From: JAVBMJ01 sp031551275
GTDB lineage: Bacteria > Bacteroidota > Bacteroidia > Bacteroidales > Rikenellaceae
DNA: 64,000 bases
Assembly: GCA_031551275.1 (NCBI GenBank)
Contig: JAVBNX010000004.1
Location: 124,001-188,000 of the forward strand
Direction: 5' to 3'
The first letter of the stretch is position 1. The number at the start of each line of letters is the position of its first letter. Position numbers and translations under genes: made by a program. The notes beneath the pieces were generated by a model. It was not told the DNA's origin and searched no databases. It saw nothing but the letters and a program-made list of their open reading frames with translations. Below, in pieces: positions 43,789-51,652 of the stretch.

Positions 43789-44784
43789 TTATTCGATTGT
43801 GATTGTATCTCCTGTTTGTTTGTAGCGGATGTTGATGGTCCGGCGGATCAGCTTGAGGAAATGGTCGATCGGTTCGTCGGCGTAGAGTTGCCCGGTAAAG
43901 CGCGCGCCCAGGTGCTCCTGGTTGAGGATCTCGATGTGCACGCCGTAGATAAGCTCCAGCTCCTTGCACAATTCGTGGAGCGGGACGGAGTTCATCTCCC
44001 ACACGCCGTTCTTCCAGATGATGCTCAGCAGGCTGTTCTTCCTGGCGGCGATCTCCATCTCCCGGCTGGACTTGTCGAAGGTAAGCATATGGCCGGCGTC
44101 CATGACCTTTGAATCTCCCGACATATCGTCGGTAACCTCGACCTTCCCTTCCAAAAGGGTGGTAACCACATCGGCCTGGCCGGGGTAGCCCTGGATGTTG
44201 AACTTGGTCCCGAGGGCCTTGACCCGGATGCCCCCGACGTGGACCGCGAACGCCAGTTTCTTGTCTTTAGCGACCTCGAAGTAGCCCTCCCCGTCGAGTT
44301 GCATGGTCCGGTCTTTCTTCCCGAAGGTGGGGCTCAGCGACAGTTTCGAGTTCTCATTCAACCAGACCACGCTGCCGTCGGGCAGGTTGATCTTGGACTT
44401 GGAGCCCGCCGGGGCCTCCGCCGTAAAGGCGAGTTTGGCGCTTGCGGGGCCGTCTGCGGTCAGCAGGCGGGTAATGCCGGCACTCGCGGCGACCAGGACG
44501 ACCGCCGCGGCGACGTTGCGCCAGATCCTGAGGCGCGGATGCAGGGTTGCGGGTTTTTTCCGGAAGCCGAGCCGGGCGGTAAGGTCGCGGTAGTTGCCTT
44601 GTTGCTTCTTTTTGAAGTAGGGGAACATCGAAACGGCGTGCAGCTTGGCCAGTTTGCTGTATTCCTCCCTGCATGAGGGATCCGACTCGATCAAACCGGC
44701 GAGTTCCCGCGCGTGGTCTTCACAGATGGAGCCTTCGAAGTACTCCTCCATCAAATCCTCGAATCGCAAATTTTTGTTGTCCAT
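43789..44784 (-). CDS. FecR family anti-sigma factor
   Basis: 331 aa. The cytoplasmic N-terminal part (1-88) binds the sigma factor. There is a single membrane helix at about 90-108 (VAAAVVLVAASAGI). The periplasmic FecR domain (about 115-225) contains LPDGSVVWLNENSKLSLSP and GEGYFEVAKDKKLAFAVHV. The C-terminal DUF4974 domain (about 255-331, VPLHELCKELELIYGVHIEI) is the part that receives the signal from the STN domain of SusC. Between the sigma gene and susC, the classic order. A TGTGTAAG/CTTACACA repeat (44791-44819) precedes its ATG. Confidence 0.94.
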   Translation of the reverse strand: MDNKNLRFEDLMEEYFEGSICEDHARELAGLIESDPSCREEYSKLAKLHAVSMFPYFKKKQQGNYRDLTARLGFRKKPATLHPRLRIWRNVAAAVVLVAASAGITRLLTADGPASAKLAFTAEAPAGSKSKINLPDGSVVWLNENSKLSLSPTFGKKDRTMQLDGEGYFEVAKDKKLAFAVHVGGIRVKALGTKFNIQGYPGQADVVTTLLEGKVEVTDDMSGDSKVMDAGHMLTFDKSSREMEIAARKNSLLSIIWKNGVWEMNSVPLHELCKELELIYGVHIEILNQEHLGARFTGQLYADEPIDHFLKLIRRTINIRYKQTGDTITIE

Positions 44785-44790
44785 TGGGAG

Positions 44791-44819
44791 TGTGTAAGCG
44801 GTCTATATATACTTACACA
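44791..44819. promoter_or_regulatory. Inverted repeat before fecR
   Basis: TGTGTAAG (44791-44798) and its exact complement CTTACACA (44812-44819), with an AT-rich 13-nt spacer, 6 bp from the fecR ATG. It may be a regulator site or a leader hairpin in the sigma-fecR transcript. The rest of the 105-bp gap has two GGGCGAT-T-tract direct repeats (44847-44877) and nothing else recognised. Confidence 0.45.
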
Positions 44820-44889
44820 TCTCGACCCCGAAAAATTTATCCCCCGGGCGATATTTTTTTGGATCGGGCGATTTTTTCCGTGCCCCGTG

Positions 44890-45471
44890 CTACCGGTTGA
44901 TCAGAAGCAGCAGCACCATGAGGTTTCCCAGCGAGAGCCTCATTTTGTCGAGCCCGTTCTTGATCTGCACCCTTACCGTGCTGATGTTCAGGCCTGTCTC
45001 GTCGGCGATGTCGGCGGGGGATTTGCCGTTGAAGAGGTAACTCTCTACGATCATGCGGCATTTTTCGGGCAACGAAGCCACGGTGCTTTTGATGATCTGC
45101 TCCAGCTCCTGCATCTCGACGTATTGCAGCGGGTTGGGATTGTTGAGGATGTGCTCCTCGTGGTATTTGTCCAGGACGGCCCGGTAGCGGTCGTGGACCT
45201 CGTTGCGGGTCCGGGAGTTGCGGATCTGGTTCAGGCTCGCGTTGCGGACCGCACGCACCAGGTAGTTGTTGATGGGGTAGGTCAGCGACTCGCGGTTCTT
45301 CCAAAGGTTGACGAAGATGTCGTTGACGATCTCGTTGGCAACGTTGCGGTCGAACACATAATAGGCTGCCAGGGTATTCAGGTAGGCATAATACGCCTCA
45401 TAAAGAACTGCGAAAGCCTCCTCATCCCCCATTGAAACCCTCATGATCACCCTGTGGTCGATCTCGGCCAT
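44890..45471 (-). CDS. ECF RNA polymerase sigma factor (locus A)
   Basis: 193 aa. Region sigma-2 at about 18-85 (AVLYEAYYAYLNTLAAYYVFD, NEIVNDIFVNLWKNRESL). Region sigma-4 at about 130-182 (LPEKCRMIVESYLFNGKSPADIA, helix-turn-helix, NISTVRVQIKNGLDKMR). A hydrophobic C-terminal tail MVLLLLINR is common in this Bacteroidales group. Held by the FecR protein until SusC senses its glycan. Its own promoter looks like a housekeeping one (45499-45530), consistent with basal expression of the sigma factor. Confidence 0.95.
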   Translation of the reverse strand: MAEIDHRVIMRVSMGDEEAFAVLYEAYYAYLNTLAAYYVFDRNVANEIVNDIFVNLWKNRESLTYPINNYLVRAVRNASLNQIRNSRTRNEVHDRYRAVLDKYHEEHILNNPNPLQYVEMQELEQIIKSTVASLPEKCRMIVESYLFNGKSPADIADETGLNISTVRVQIKNGLDKMRLSLGNLMVLLLLINR

Positions 45472-45498
45472 AAATTTCCCCGTAACATTAAGCTAATG

Positions 45499-45530
45499 CA
45501 AATATATAATTTTATTTGCGTTCAAAACAA
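45499..45530 (-). promoter_or_regulatory. Housekeeping-type promoter of the ECF sigma gene
   Basis: Minus strand: TTG (45530-45528), 21 nt, TATATTTG (45506-45499), a perfect TAnnTTTG box. About 28 nt to the ATG at 45471. Confidence 0.65.
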
Positions 45531-45773
45531 CCCGGCAGCCAAATAGGTCTTTCGATTTACCGGCGAGAATAAAAAACTCTGATTTTACTGGCGATCGCAG
45601 ACCGGGCCGGGGCGATGGATGGGGATCAGTTTTTTTTTGCGCACCCGATGGCCCGGGTAAAATGCTTACAATAAATGCACTACTTGTGTGTCGCTGTACC
45701 CATTGGAATAAATATGAGTTTTTTTGTGAAAATAATTTTGCATTATAGAAATTATTCTTTAACATTGCATTCA

Positions 45774-45789
45774 ACTTGAACGTTAAAGT
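45774..45789. promoter_or_regulatory. LacI-type operator 1 (locus B)
   Basis: ACTTGAACGTTAAAGT: 14 of 16 positions are palindromic around a central CG, the hallmark of LacI/GalR sites. It is about 34 bp after the end of the TAATTTTG box. Confidence 0.65.
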
Positions 45790-45902
45790 AAGCCATAAAG
45801 GCGTTGTAATGCCAGATTTTCAGTATTCAACCCGCATCAACGGTACTTGGGCTTGCAACGGGGTAACGGAGCCGGGGGATCCGTTTGTATTTTACCCTTT
45901 TT

Positions 45903-45918
45903 ACTTAAACGTTAAAGT
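45903..45918. promoter_or_regulatory. LacI-type operator 2 (locus B)
   Basis: ACTTAAACGTTAAAGT: 14 of 16 palindromic, differing from operator 1 at one base only. It lies 129 bp from operator 1 (start to start) and 66 bp before the ROK gene. Confidence 0.65.
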
Positions 45919-45983
45919 AAAACGATTTGATGCACAGCGGAGAAAAAAAAACACAATAAACTACAAAAAAGAAACCCAAACAC

Positions 45984-46976
45984 ATGGCAGAAAATCTGAT
46001 CGGAATCGACATCGGCGGGACCAAATGCGCCGTGATATACGGCAGGCTCGAAAACGGGAACTTGGAGATTGTCCAGAAGGAGCGTTTCCCGACCGACGGA
46101 CTGGGAGGCACCCTTAAAAAAATAGCCTCGACGATTCGGGAAGTGATGGCCTCCAACGGCCTGACAGCGGAGAATACCGCCTCGATCGGGATCAGTTGCG
46201 GAGGCCCCCTGGACAGCAAGAAAGGAGTTGTGATGAGTCCGCCCAACCTTCCCGGTTGGGACTGCGTCCCGGTCGCGGAGATGATCTCCAAGGAGTTCGG
46301 CATCAGCGCGTACCTGGAGAACGATGCGAACGCCTGCGCTTTGGCCGAGTGGAAATTCGGTGCGGGCAGGGGGTGCGACAACATGGTCTTTATGACCTTC
46401 GGAACCGGGCTGGGTGCGGGGCTGATCATCGACGGCAAGCTCTACGCCGGGACCAACGGCAACGCCGGGGAGTTGGGCCACATCCGCCTCTCCGACTTCG
46501 GCCCGGTGGGCTACGGCAAGGGCGGATCGTTCGAAGGGTTTTGCAGTGGGGGCGGGATCGCCCAGTTGGCTCGCTCGATGGCGTGCGAGAAACTGCAGAT
46601 GGGGCAACAGGTCTCTTTCTGCCCCACCCATGAGGACCTTCCGCTGATTACAGCCCAGAGCGTTGCCGCCGCCGCTTTCGCCGGAGATGAACTCGCCCGG
46701 GAGGTGTACGCGGTCTCGGGGCGTTTTTTGGGGAAAGGCCTCTCGGTTGTGATCGATATGCTCAACCCGGAGGTGATCGTGATCGGGAGTATCTTCGCCC
46801 GGTGCCGGGAGTTGCTCGAACCATCCATGTACGAGGCGCTCAGCGTGGACGCGCTCTCCATATCGGCCGATGTGTGCCGGATCGTCCCGGCGCAACTCGA
46901 CGAGCACATCGGCGATTATGCCGCACTTTCTGTGGCCGCCGACAATATTTTCCCAACGGAAACAGTTAAAAAATAA
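45984..46976 (+). CDS. ROK family sugar kinase lacking the zinc-cysteine motif
   Basis: 330 aa. ATP-dependent sugar kinase of the ROK family (cytoplasmic). The phosphate-1 loop GIDIGGTKC is at residues 7-15, the catalytic Asp114 in ENDANACA, and the adenosine region TFGTGLGAGLIIDGKL at about 138-153. The ROK zinc site normally reads GH-x(n)-CxCGxxGCxE. Here His166 is present, but all three cysteines are replaced (Val175, Tyr177, Ser182) while the glycines and Glu184 remain. So it is a zinc-less member, probably with altered sugar specificity. No helix-turn-helix, so not a repressor. First gene of locus B, 3 bp before susC. Confidence 0.88.
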   Translation: MAENLIGIDIGGTKCAVIYGRLENGNLEIVQKERFPTDGLGGTLKKIASTIREVMASNGLTAENTASIGISCGGPLDSKKGVVMSPPNLPGWDCVPVAEMISKEFGISAYLENDANACALAEWKFGAGRGCDNMVFMTFGTGLGAGLIIDGKLYAGTNGNAGELGHIRLSDFGPVGYGKGGSFEGFCSGGGIAQLARSMACEKLQMGQQVSFCPTHEDLPLITAQSVAAAAFAGDELAREVYAVSGRFLGKGLSVVIDMLNPEVIVIGSIFARCRELLEPSMYEALSVDALSISADVCRIVPAQLDEHIGDYAALSVAADNIFPTETVKK

Positions 46977-46979
46977 CAT

Positions 46980-49900
46980 ATGAAAAGTTCATCGAAACTC
47001 AGGCTAACGCTCAGCCTGGCCCTGATGGCCGCATTGACCGCGGTCCGGGCCCAGGATGCGGGCGTACGCGGGACCGTGACCGGCACAGGCGGTGCAGCCC
47101 TGCAGGGAGTCGTCGTGGTAGTCGAAGGGACCACAACCGGGACCGCCACCGACGCACAAGGCCGCTACTCGATCTTGGCGCCGGCCGATTCGAAGCTGGT
47201 GTTCTCCATGCTCGGGTACAACCCCGCGATTGAGGCCGTCGGCAACCGCTCGACGATCGACGTGGCGATGACCGAAGCGACCAGGGAGCTCGACGAGGTG
47301 GTGGTAATCGGCTACGGTACGGTCCGCAAACAGGATTTGACCGGCGCCGTGGCGACCGTCGCCGCCAAGGACATCAAGAACTACCCCGCCAGCAACATCC
47401 AGGACCTGCTGGTCGGGCGTGCGGCGGGCGTCGAGGCGACCGCCAGCTCGGGCAAGCCGGGCGACGTGGCCTCGGTAAGGATCCGGGGGATCGGATCGGT
47501 CAACACCACCGCACCCCTCTACGTGGTCGACGGGGTGCCCCTGAACCAGGGCGTGAACGTCGATCCGCGCAGCATCGAGAGCATGCAGATCCTCAAAGAC
47601 GCCTCCGCGACGGCGATCTACGGATCGCGGGGCTCAAACGGTGTGATCCTGATCACTACCAAAAAAGGAAAGGCCGGCCAGGTCAACGTCGGTTTCGATG
47701 CCTACATCGGCTTCACGCAGATGAACATCAAGTACCCGCAGGCGTCGAGCAGCCAACTTTACGACTTCTACCTCGAGTCCAACCGCAACGACGGCACCAC
47801 GCCCGACCCGTTGGTCGCCAACCAGTTCAACAAAGGGTACAACACCGACTGGGTCGATCTGGCCACCCGCACCGGCTTCAACCAGAATTACAGCCTCTCC
47901 GTTTCGGGGGGCAGCGAGAAATTCCGCTCCTCGCTCCACGTGGGTTACACCGACGAGAAGGGAGCCATGAAGAAGAACGACCTGAACAGGATTACCCTGC
48001 GCAACACCAACGAGTACGAGCCTGCCAAATGGCTCAAGGTCGGCAACACGTTGGGGGTGGGGTATTACAAGATCAACAATTCGCTGGCCACGCTCGATGT
48101 TTTGCTCTCCGCCGACCCGTTTACCCCGCCCGTCAGCCCGCTGGCCGACCCCGCGGGGACCAACTATTTCTACGACAAGTACGCCCCCACAGAGTTCTCC
48201 TACAATACCAATCCGCTGAGTCTGCTCTCCCAGAGCAACGGCTGGAAAGGCGAGTTCAACCCCTTCGGCAGCCTCTACGCCGACGTGGAACTCTATGACG
48301 GGCTTCATTTCAAATCGCAGGCGGCCTTCGAGAAGAAAAACTACGAGGAGGAACTCTTCGAACCCTACTACCACCTGGTCCCCTCGGCCGACGACGTGGG
48401 CTACAACTCCCAGAAGTACCGCGACGTGAACAAGTTTTCGAAAGCTTCCGCCGAAACCCTCTACATCAACCTCGAGCAGACCCTCCGCTATGAAAAGATG
48501 TTCGGAAAACACTCCGTCAACGCGGTGGTGGGCCTCACGTGGGAGAAATGGAACGACTCGAACCTGTCGGGTTCCCGCACCGGGATGCCCAACAACGATC
48601 CGGTCTTCTGGACCATCGATGCGGGCACGGCCGGAGACCTGGCCGGTGGCGGCAAGAACGAGCAGGCGATGGTCTCCTACCTGGGACGGGTAAACTACTC
48701 CTACGACGGCCGCTACATGGCCACCGTGTCGTTCCGTACGGACGGCTGGTCGGAGTTCCCCGCCGGAAACCGCTGGGGTTATTTCCCCTCTTTCTCGTTG
48801 GGTTGGGATGTCAGCCGCGAAAAATTCTTCGAAAAGATCAACCGGAACCGGCTGTTCAGCCAGTTCAAACTCCGTGCGGGTTGGGGGCAAACCGGTAACA
48901 AAAGTGCCGCGAGCCGCAACCAGACCGTCTCTTTGATGGGCACCAGCCGCGGGGTCAACTACGCGTTCGGGGTGGACAAGACCTCCGACCCGCTGATCGG
49001 TTACCTGCCCATCACGCGGGGCAACACGATCCTCAAATGGGAAACCGGCGAGCAATACAACATCGGTTTGGATATGGGCATGCTCAGCGGCGCGCTGAAC
49101 GTTTCGCTGGACGTCTATTCGAAATACACCCATGACATGATCCTGACGGTCGACCTGCCCATCTACGCCCAGTACCCATCCAACCCCAAATACAACATGG
49201 GCGGGATGCGCAACGACGGTATCGACCTCTCGGTGGCCTACAACGGCCACGCGGGCGAATTTACCTACGGTGCCGCCGCCAACCTGACCGCCTACAAGAG
49301 CAAAGTGACATCCCTGGGCGGCAACCCCGAGTACTGGGACAAAGACGTGGTCTCTCGCTCGGTTCCGGGCCATGAGTTCGGCGGTTTCTATATGCTTCAA
49401 TACCTGGGCATCTTCCAGACCCAGAAAGAGATCGATAAATACATCGACAAGGACGGCCGCATGATCCAACCCCTGGCCAAGCCGGGCGACTTCAAGTTCG
49501 CCGACCTGGACGGAGACGGGGAGATTACCGACAAAGACCGCACCTACCACGGTACCCCGCAGGTGGGCGCATCGTTCGGCCTGAATTTGACCGCCGCATG
49601 GAAGGGACTCGATCTGACCGTGTTTATGAACGGGGTGGTCGGCAACCAGATCTTCAACTACCCCAAAGCGTTCTACGGCAAGTTGCAGAAAAACAACATC
49701 CTGCAAGACCTTTACAACAACTCCTGGCGCAAGGAGGGCGATATGAGCAAATACCCGAGGGTAAGCGGCATCGATTTGAACAACAACTACCGCTACTCGT
49801 CGTGGTACCTCGAGAACGGCTCCTACCTGAAGATCCGCAACATCCAACTGGGTTACACCCTGCCCGACAGGCTGCTTAAAAAGCTCAAGGTGGTCAAAAA

Positions 49901-50048
49901 CCTGCGGGTCTACGTCAGCGGCCAGAACCTCTTTACGCTTACCAACTACACCGGATTCGACCCGGAAGTGGGTTTCAACGGTATCGAGGATCCCAAACGT
50001 TACATTCCGCCGAGGATGTACGTCGCGGGCGTAAACATCAATTTTTAA
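46980..50048 (+). CDS. SusC/RagA TonB-dependent transporter without STN domain (locus B)
   Basis: 1022 aa. Signal peptide (MKSSSKLRLTLSLALMAALTAVRAQ), then directly the carboxypeptidase-regulatory-like domain (VRGTVTGTGGAALQGVVV; about 30-100), the plug (VVVIGYGTVRKQDLTGAVATV) and the barrel ending YVAGVNINF. The absence of an STN domain means it is not expected to use an ECF/anti-sigma pair, in line with the LacI operators before the operon. Imports oligosaccharide with the SusD lipoprotein encoded 11 bp downstream. Confidence 0.95.
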   Translation: MKSSSKLRLTLSLALMAALTAVRAQDAGVRGTVTGTGGAALQGVVVVVEGTTTGTATDAQGRYSILAPADSKLVFSMLGYNPAIEAVGNRSTIDVAMTEATRELDEVVVIGYGTVRKQDLTGAVATVAAKDIKNYPASNIQDLLVGRAAGVEATASSGKPGDVASVRIRGIGSVNTTAPLYVVDGVPLNQGVNVDPRSIESMQILKDASATAIYGSRGSNGVILITTKKGKAGQVNVGFDAYIGFTQMNIKYPQASSSQLYDFYLESNRNDGTTPDPLVANQFNKGYNTDWVDLATRTGFNQNYSLSVSGGSEKFRSSLHVGYTDEKGAMKKNDLNRITLRNTNEYEPAKWLKVGNTLGVGYYKINNSLATLDVLLSADPFTPPVSPLADPAGTNYFYDKYAPTEFSYNTNPLSLLSQSNGWKGEFNPFGSLYADVELYDGLHFKSQAAFEKKNYEEELFEPYYHLVPSADDVGYNSQKYRDVNKFSKASAETLYINLEQTLRYEKMFGKHSVNAVVGLTWEKWNDSNLSGSRTGMPNNDPVFWTIDAGTAGDLAGGGKNEQAMVSYLGRVNYSYDGRYMATVSFRTDGWSEFPAGNRWGYFPSFSLGWDVSREKFFEKINRNRLFSQFKLRAGWGQTGNKSAASRNQTVSLMGTSRGVNYAFGVDKTSDPLIGYLPITRGNTILKWETGEQYNIGLDMGMLSGALNVSLDVYSKYTHDMILTVDLPIYAQYPSNPKYNMGGMRNDGIDLSVAYNGHAGEFTYGAAANLTAYKSKVTSLGGNPEYWDKDVVSRSVPGHEFGGFYMLQYLGIFQTQKEIDKYIDKDGRMIQPLAKPGDFKFADLDGDGEITDKDRTYHGTPQVGASFGLNLTAAWKGLDLTVFMNGVVGNQIFNYPKAFYGKLQKNNILQDLYNNSWRKEGDMSKYPRVSGIDLNNNYRYSSWYLENGSYLKIRNIQLGYTLPDRLLKKLKVVKNLRVYVSGQNLFTLTNYTGFDPEVGFNGIEDPKRYIPPRMYVAGVNINF

Positions 50049-50059
50049 CTCTCCCGGCC

Positions 50060-51646
50060 ATGAAAAACATTCTTAAAATAGCGATCATCGCCCTCTTCCT
50101 GCTCCCCGCGACCGGGTGCACCGACAAAGACCTGGACCTGCCCATCTACACCGACCAGACCGAGGACAACTTCTACAAAAACACCGACCAGATGTCCCAG
50201 GCGCTTACCGGGGTCTACTACGAGCAGCGGCACATCTGGTCCGATATGATGACCTACTACCGTACCGTGATGGAGATCCCGACCGATAACGCGGCCAAGG
50301 GCGGCTACGACGACTCGGACCACACCGAGATACTCCAACTCGAAAACTTCAACCTGGAAGCCTCCAACTCGGCCGCTTTCGAGCTCTACAAGATCTGCCA
50401 GCGGATCATTACCGGAGCCAACATCCTGATCAAAAACTCGGAGCGCACCGAAGGGGACGCCTCGCTGATCAATAGGATGGTCTTGGAAGCCAAGTTCCTG
50501 CGTTCGTTCGCCTTCTTCAACCTGGCGACCTACTACGGCGGCATGGCCAAGATACTCGAGCCCTTGCCCGACCCGAAAGCCTACCTCAACTACCCGCGCC
50601 TGACACAGGACGAGACCTTCGACTTTATCCTCGAAGACCTGGAAGCGGCGACCGAGCTGCCCAAAAAGAGCGAGTACGCCTCCGCCGATATGGGCCGTGC
50701 GACGAGCGGTGCAGCCTACGCCCTGATGGCCAAGATCCATATGTTCCGCGAGGATTGGCCCGCCGCCAAGACAGCCCTCGATGCGATCGTTACCTCGGGC
50801 GAGTACAGCCTCCACCCCAGCTTCGGCTACAACTTCGCCGCCGCCCACGACAACGGCACGGAGTCGGTCTACGAGGTGCAGTACAGGAGCAACGGCGCCA
50901 CCTGGGAGCTCTCCACGGGGATCTCGCTCATTTGGTTCCTCTCGCGCAAGAACGAGGGCGGCTACGGCTTCTGCTGCCCGACGGCCGATTTACGCAAAGC
51001 CTTCGACGCGGACGACCCGCGCATCCCCTACACCTTTATCGAGACCGGCGACAAGTTCCAGGGGGACGACTACCTGCAGGATAACTTGAACTCCTCGACC
51101 GGCTACCACGACCGCAAGATCTTCGTCTCGCGCAACGACCCGGCCCGTCTGTCGGCGGGAGCGGCCACCGAGACCGACATCCAGAAGAACTTCACCTACA
51201 TCCGTTACGCCGACGTGCTGCTCATGTATGCCGAGGTGCTCAACGAACTTCAAACGAGCAGCCCGGAGGGCAAGAACGCCAACTACTACCTCAACCAGGT
51301 GCGCCAGCGTGCGAGGAACACCCCGCCGCTCGACCCGGCCCGCGAGGTGCAGAAGACCGTGCCCAACACCACGGCCGCCTCGCTTCCCGACGTGCTGACC
51401 ATCGACAAGGTGGTGCTCCGGAATGCTATCCTGGCCGAACGCCGCCGGGAGCTGGCTCTGGAGGGGTGGCGCAGGTGGGATCTGATCCGCCGCCACACCT
51501 ACGGGAGTGTCATGCACACCTACTCGTCTACCTACAACACCAACAAGGGTAAATTCTTCCGCGACGACCGCGACTACCTGCTGCCGATCCACACCACCGA
51601 GATCGACAAGAGCCACGGCGTATGGGAAAACAACCCCAAATTCTAA
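50060..51646 (+). CDS. SusD/RagB family lipoprotein (locus B)
   Basis: 528 aa, lipobox PATGC (Cys20). Helical N-terminal part with EAKFLRSFAFFNLATYYGGM (about 144-163), and a C-terminal part with NQVRQRARN, NAILAERRRELALEGWRRWD and a LPIHTTEIDKSHGVWENNP ending. Glycan-binding lid of the SusC channel. Six bp before the first LamG lipoprotein gene. Confidence 0.94.
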   Translation: MKNILKIAIIALFLLPATGCTDKDLDLPIYTDQTEDNFYKNTDQMSQALTGVYYEQRHIWSDMMTYYRTVMEIPTDNAAKGGYDDSDHTEILQLENFNLEASNSAAFELYKICQRIITGANILIKNSERTEGDASLINRMVLEAKFLRSFAFFNLATYYGGMAKILEPLPDPKAYLNYPRLTQDETFDFILEDLEAATELPKKSEYASADMGRATSGAAYALMAKIHMFREDWPAAKTALDAIVTSGEYSLHPSFGYNFAAAHDNGTESVYEVQYRSNGATWELSTGISLIWFLSRKNEGGYGFCCPTADLRKAFDADDPRIPYTFIETGDKFQGDDYLQDNLNSSTGYHDRKIFVSRNDPARLSAGAATETDIQKNFTYIRYADVLLMYAEVLNELQTSSPEGKNANYYLNQVRQRARNTPPLDPAREVQKTVPNTTAASLPDVLTIDKVVLRNAILAERRRELALEGWRRWDLIRRHTYGSVMHTYSSTYNTNKGKFFRDDRDYLLPIHTTEIDKSHGVWENNPKF

Positions 51647-51652
51647 AAGACC

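Larger units (their letters stand above)
45531..45983 (+). promoter_or_regulatory. Regulatory region between the two loci
   Basis: About 450 bp without a credible gene; the open frames here are short and use codons unlike the neighbours. Contents: a plus-strand TAATTTTG box (45733-45740) that would start locus B transcription near 45747, no clear -33 element, and two LacI-type operators (45774-45789 and 45903-45918). The leader to the ROK gene would be about 235 nt, with the second operator within it. Confidence 0.5.

Noticed and set aside
45776..46117. Open frame of about 113 codons upstream of the ROK gene
   Set aside because: It contains both LacI-type operators and runs into the ROK gene in a wrong frame; its tail is Arg/Lys shadow sequence. 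Treated as regulatory DNA.
47634..49847. Long minus-strand open frame of about 737 codons
   Set aside because: Shadow of the locus B susC gene caused by high GC at third positions; no family features and rich in Val/Gly/Arg/His.
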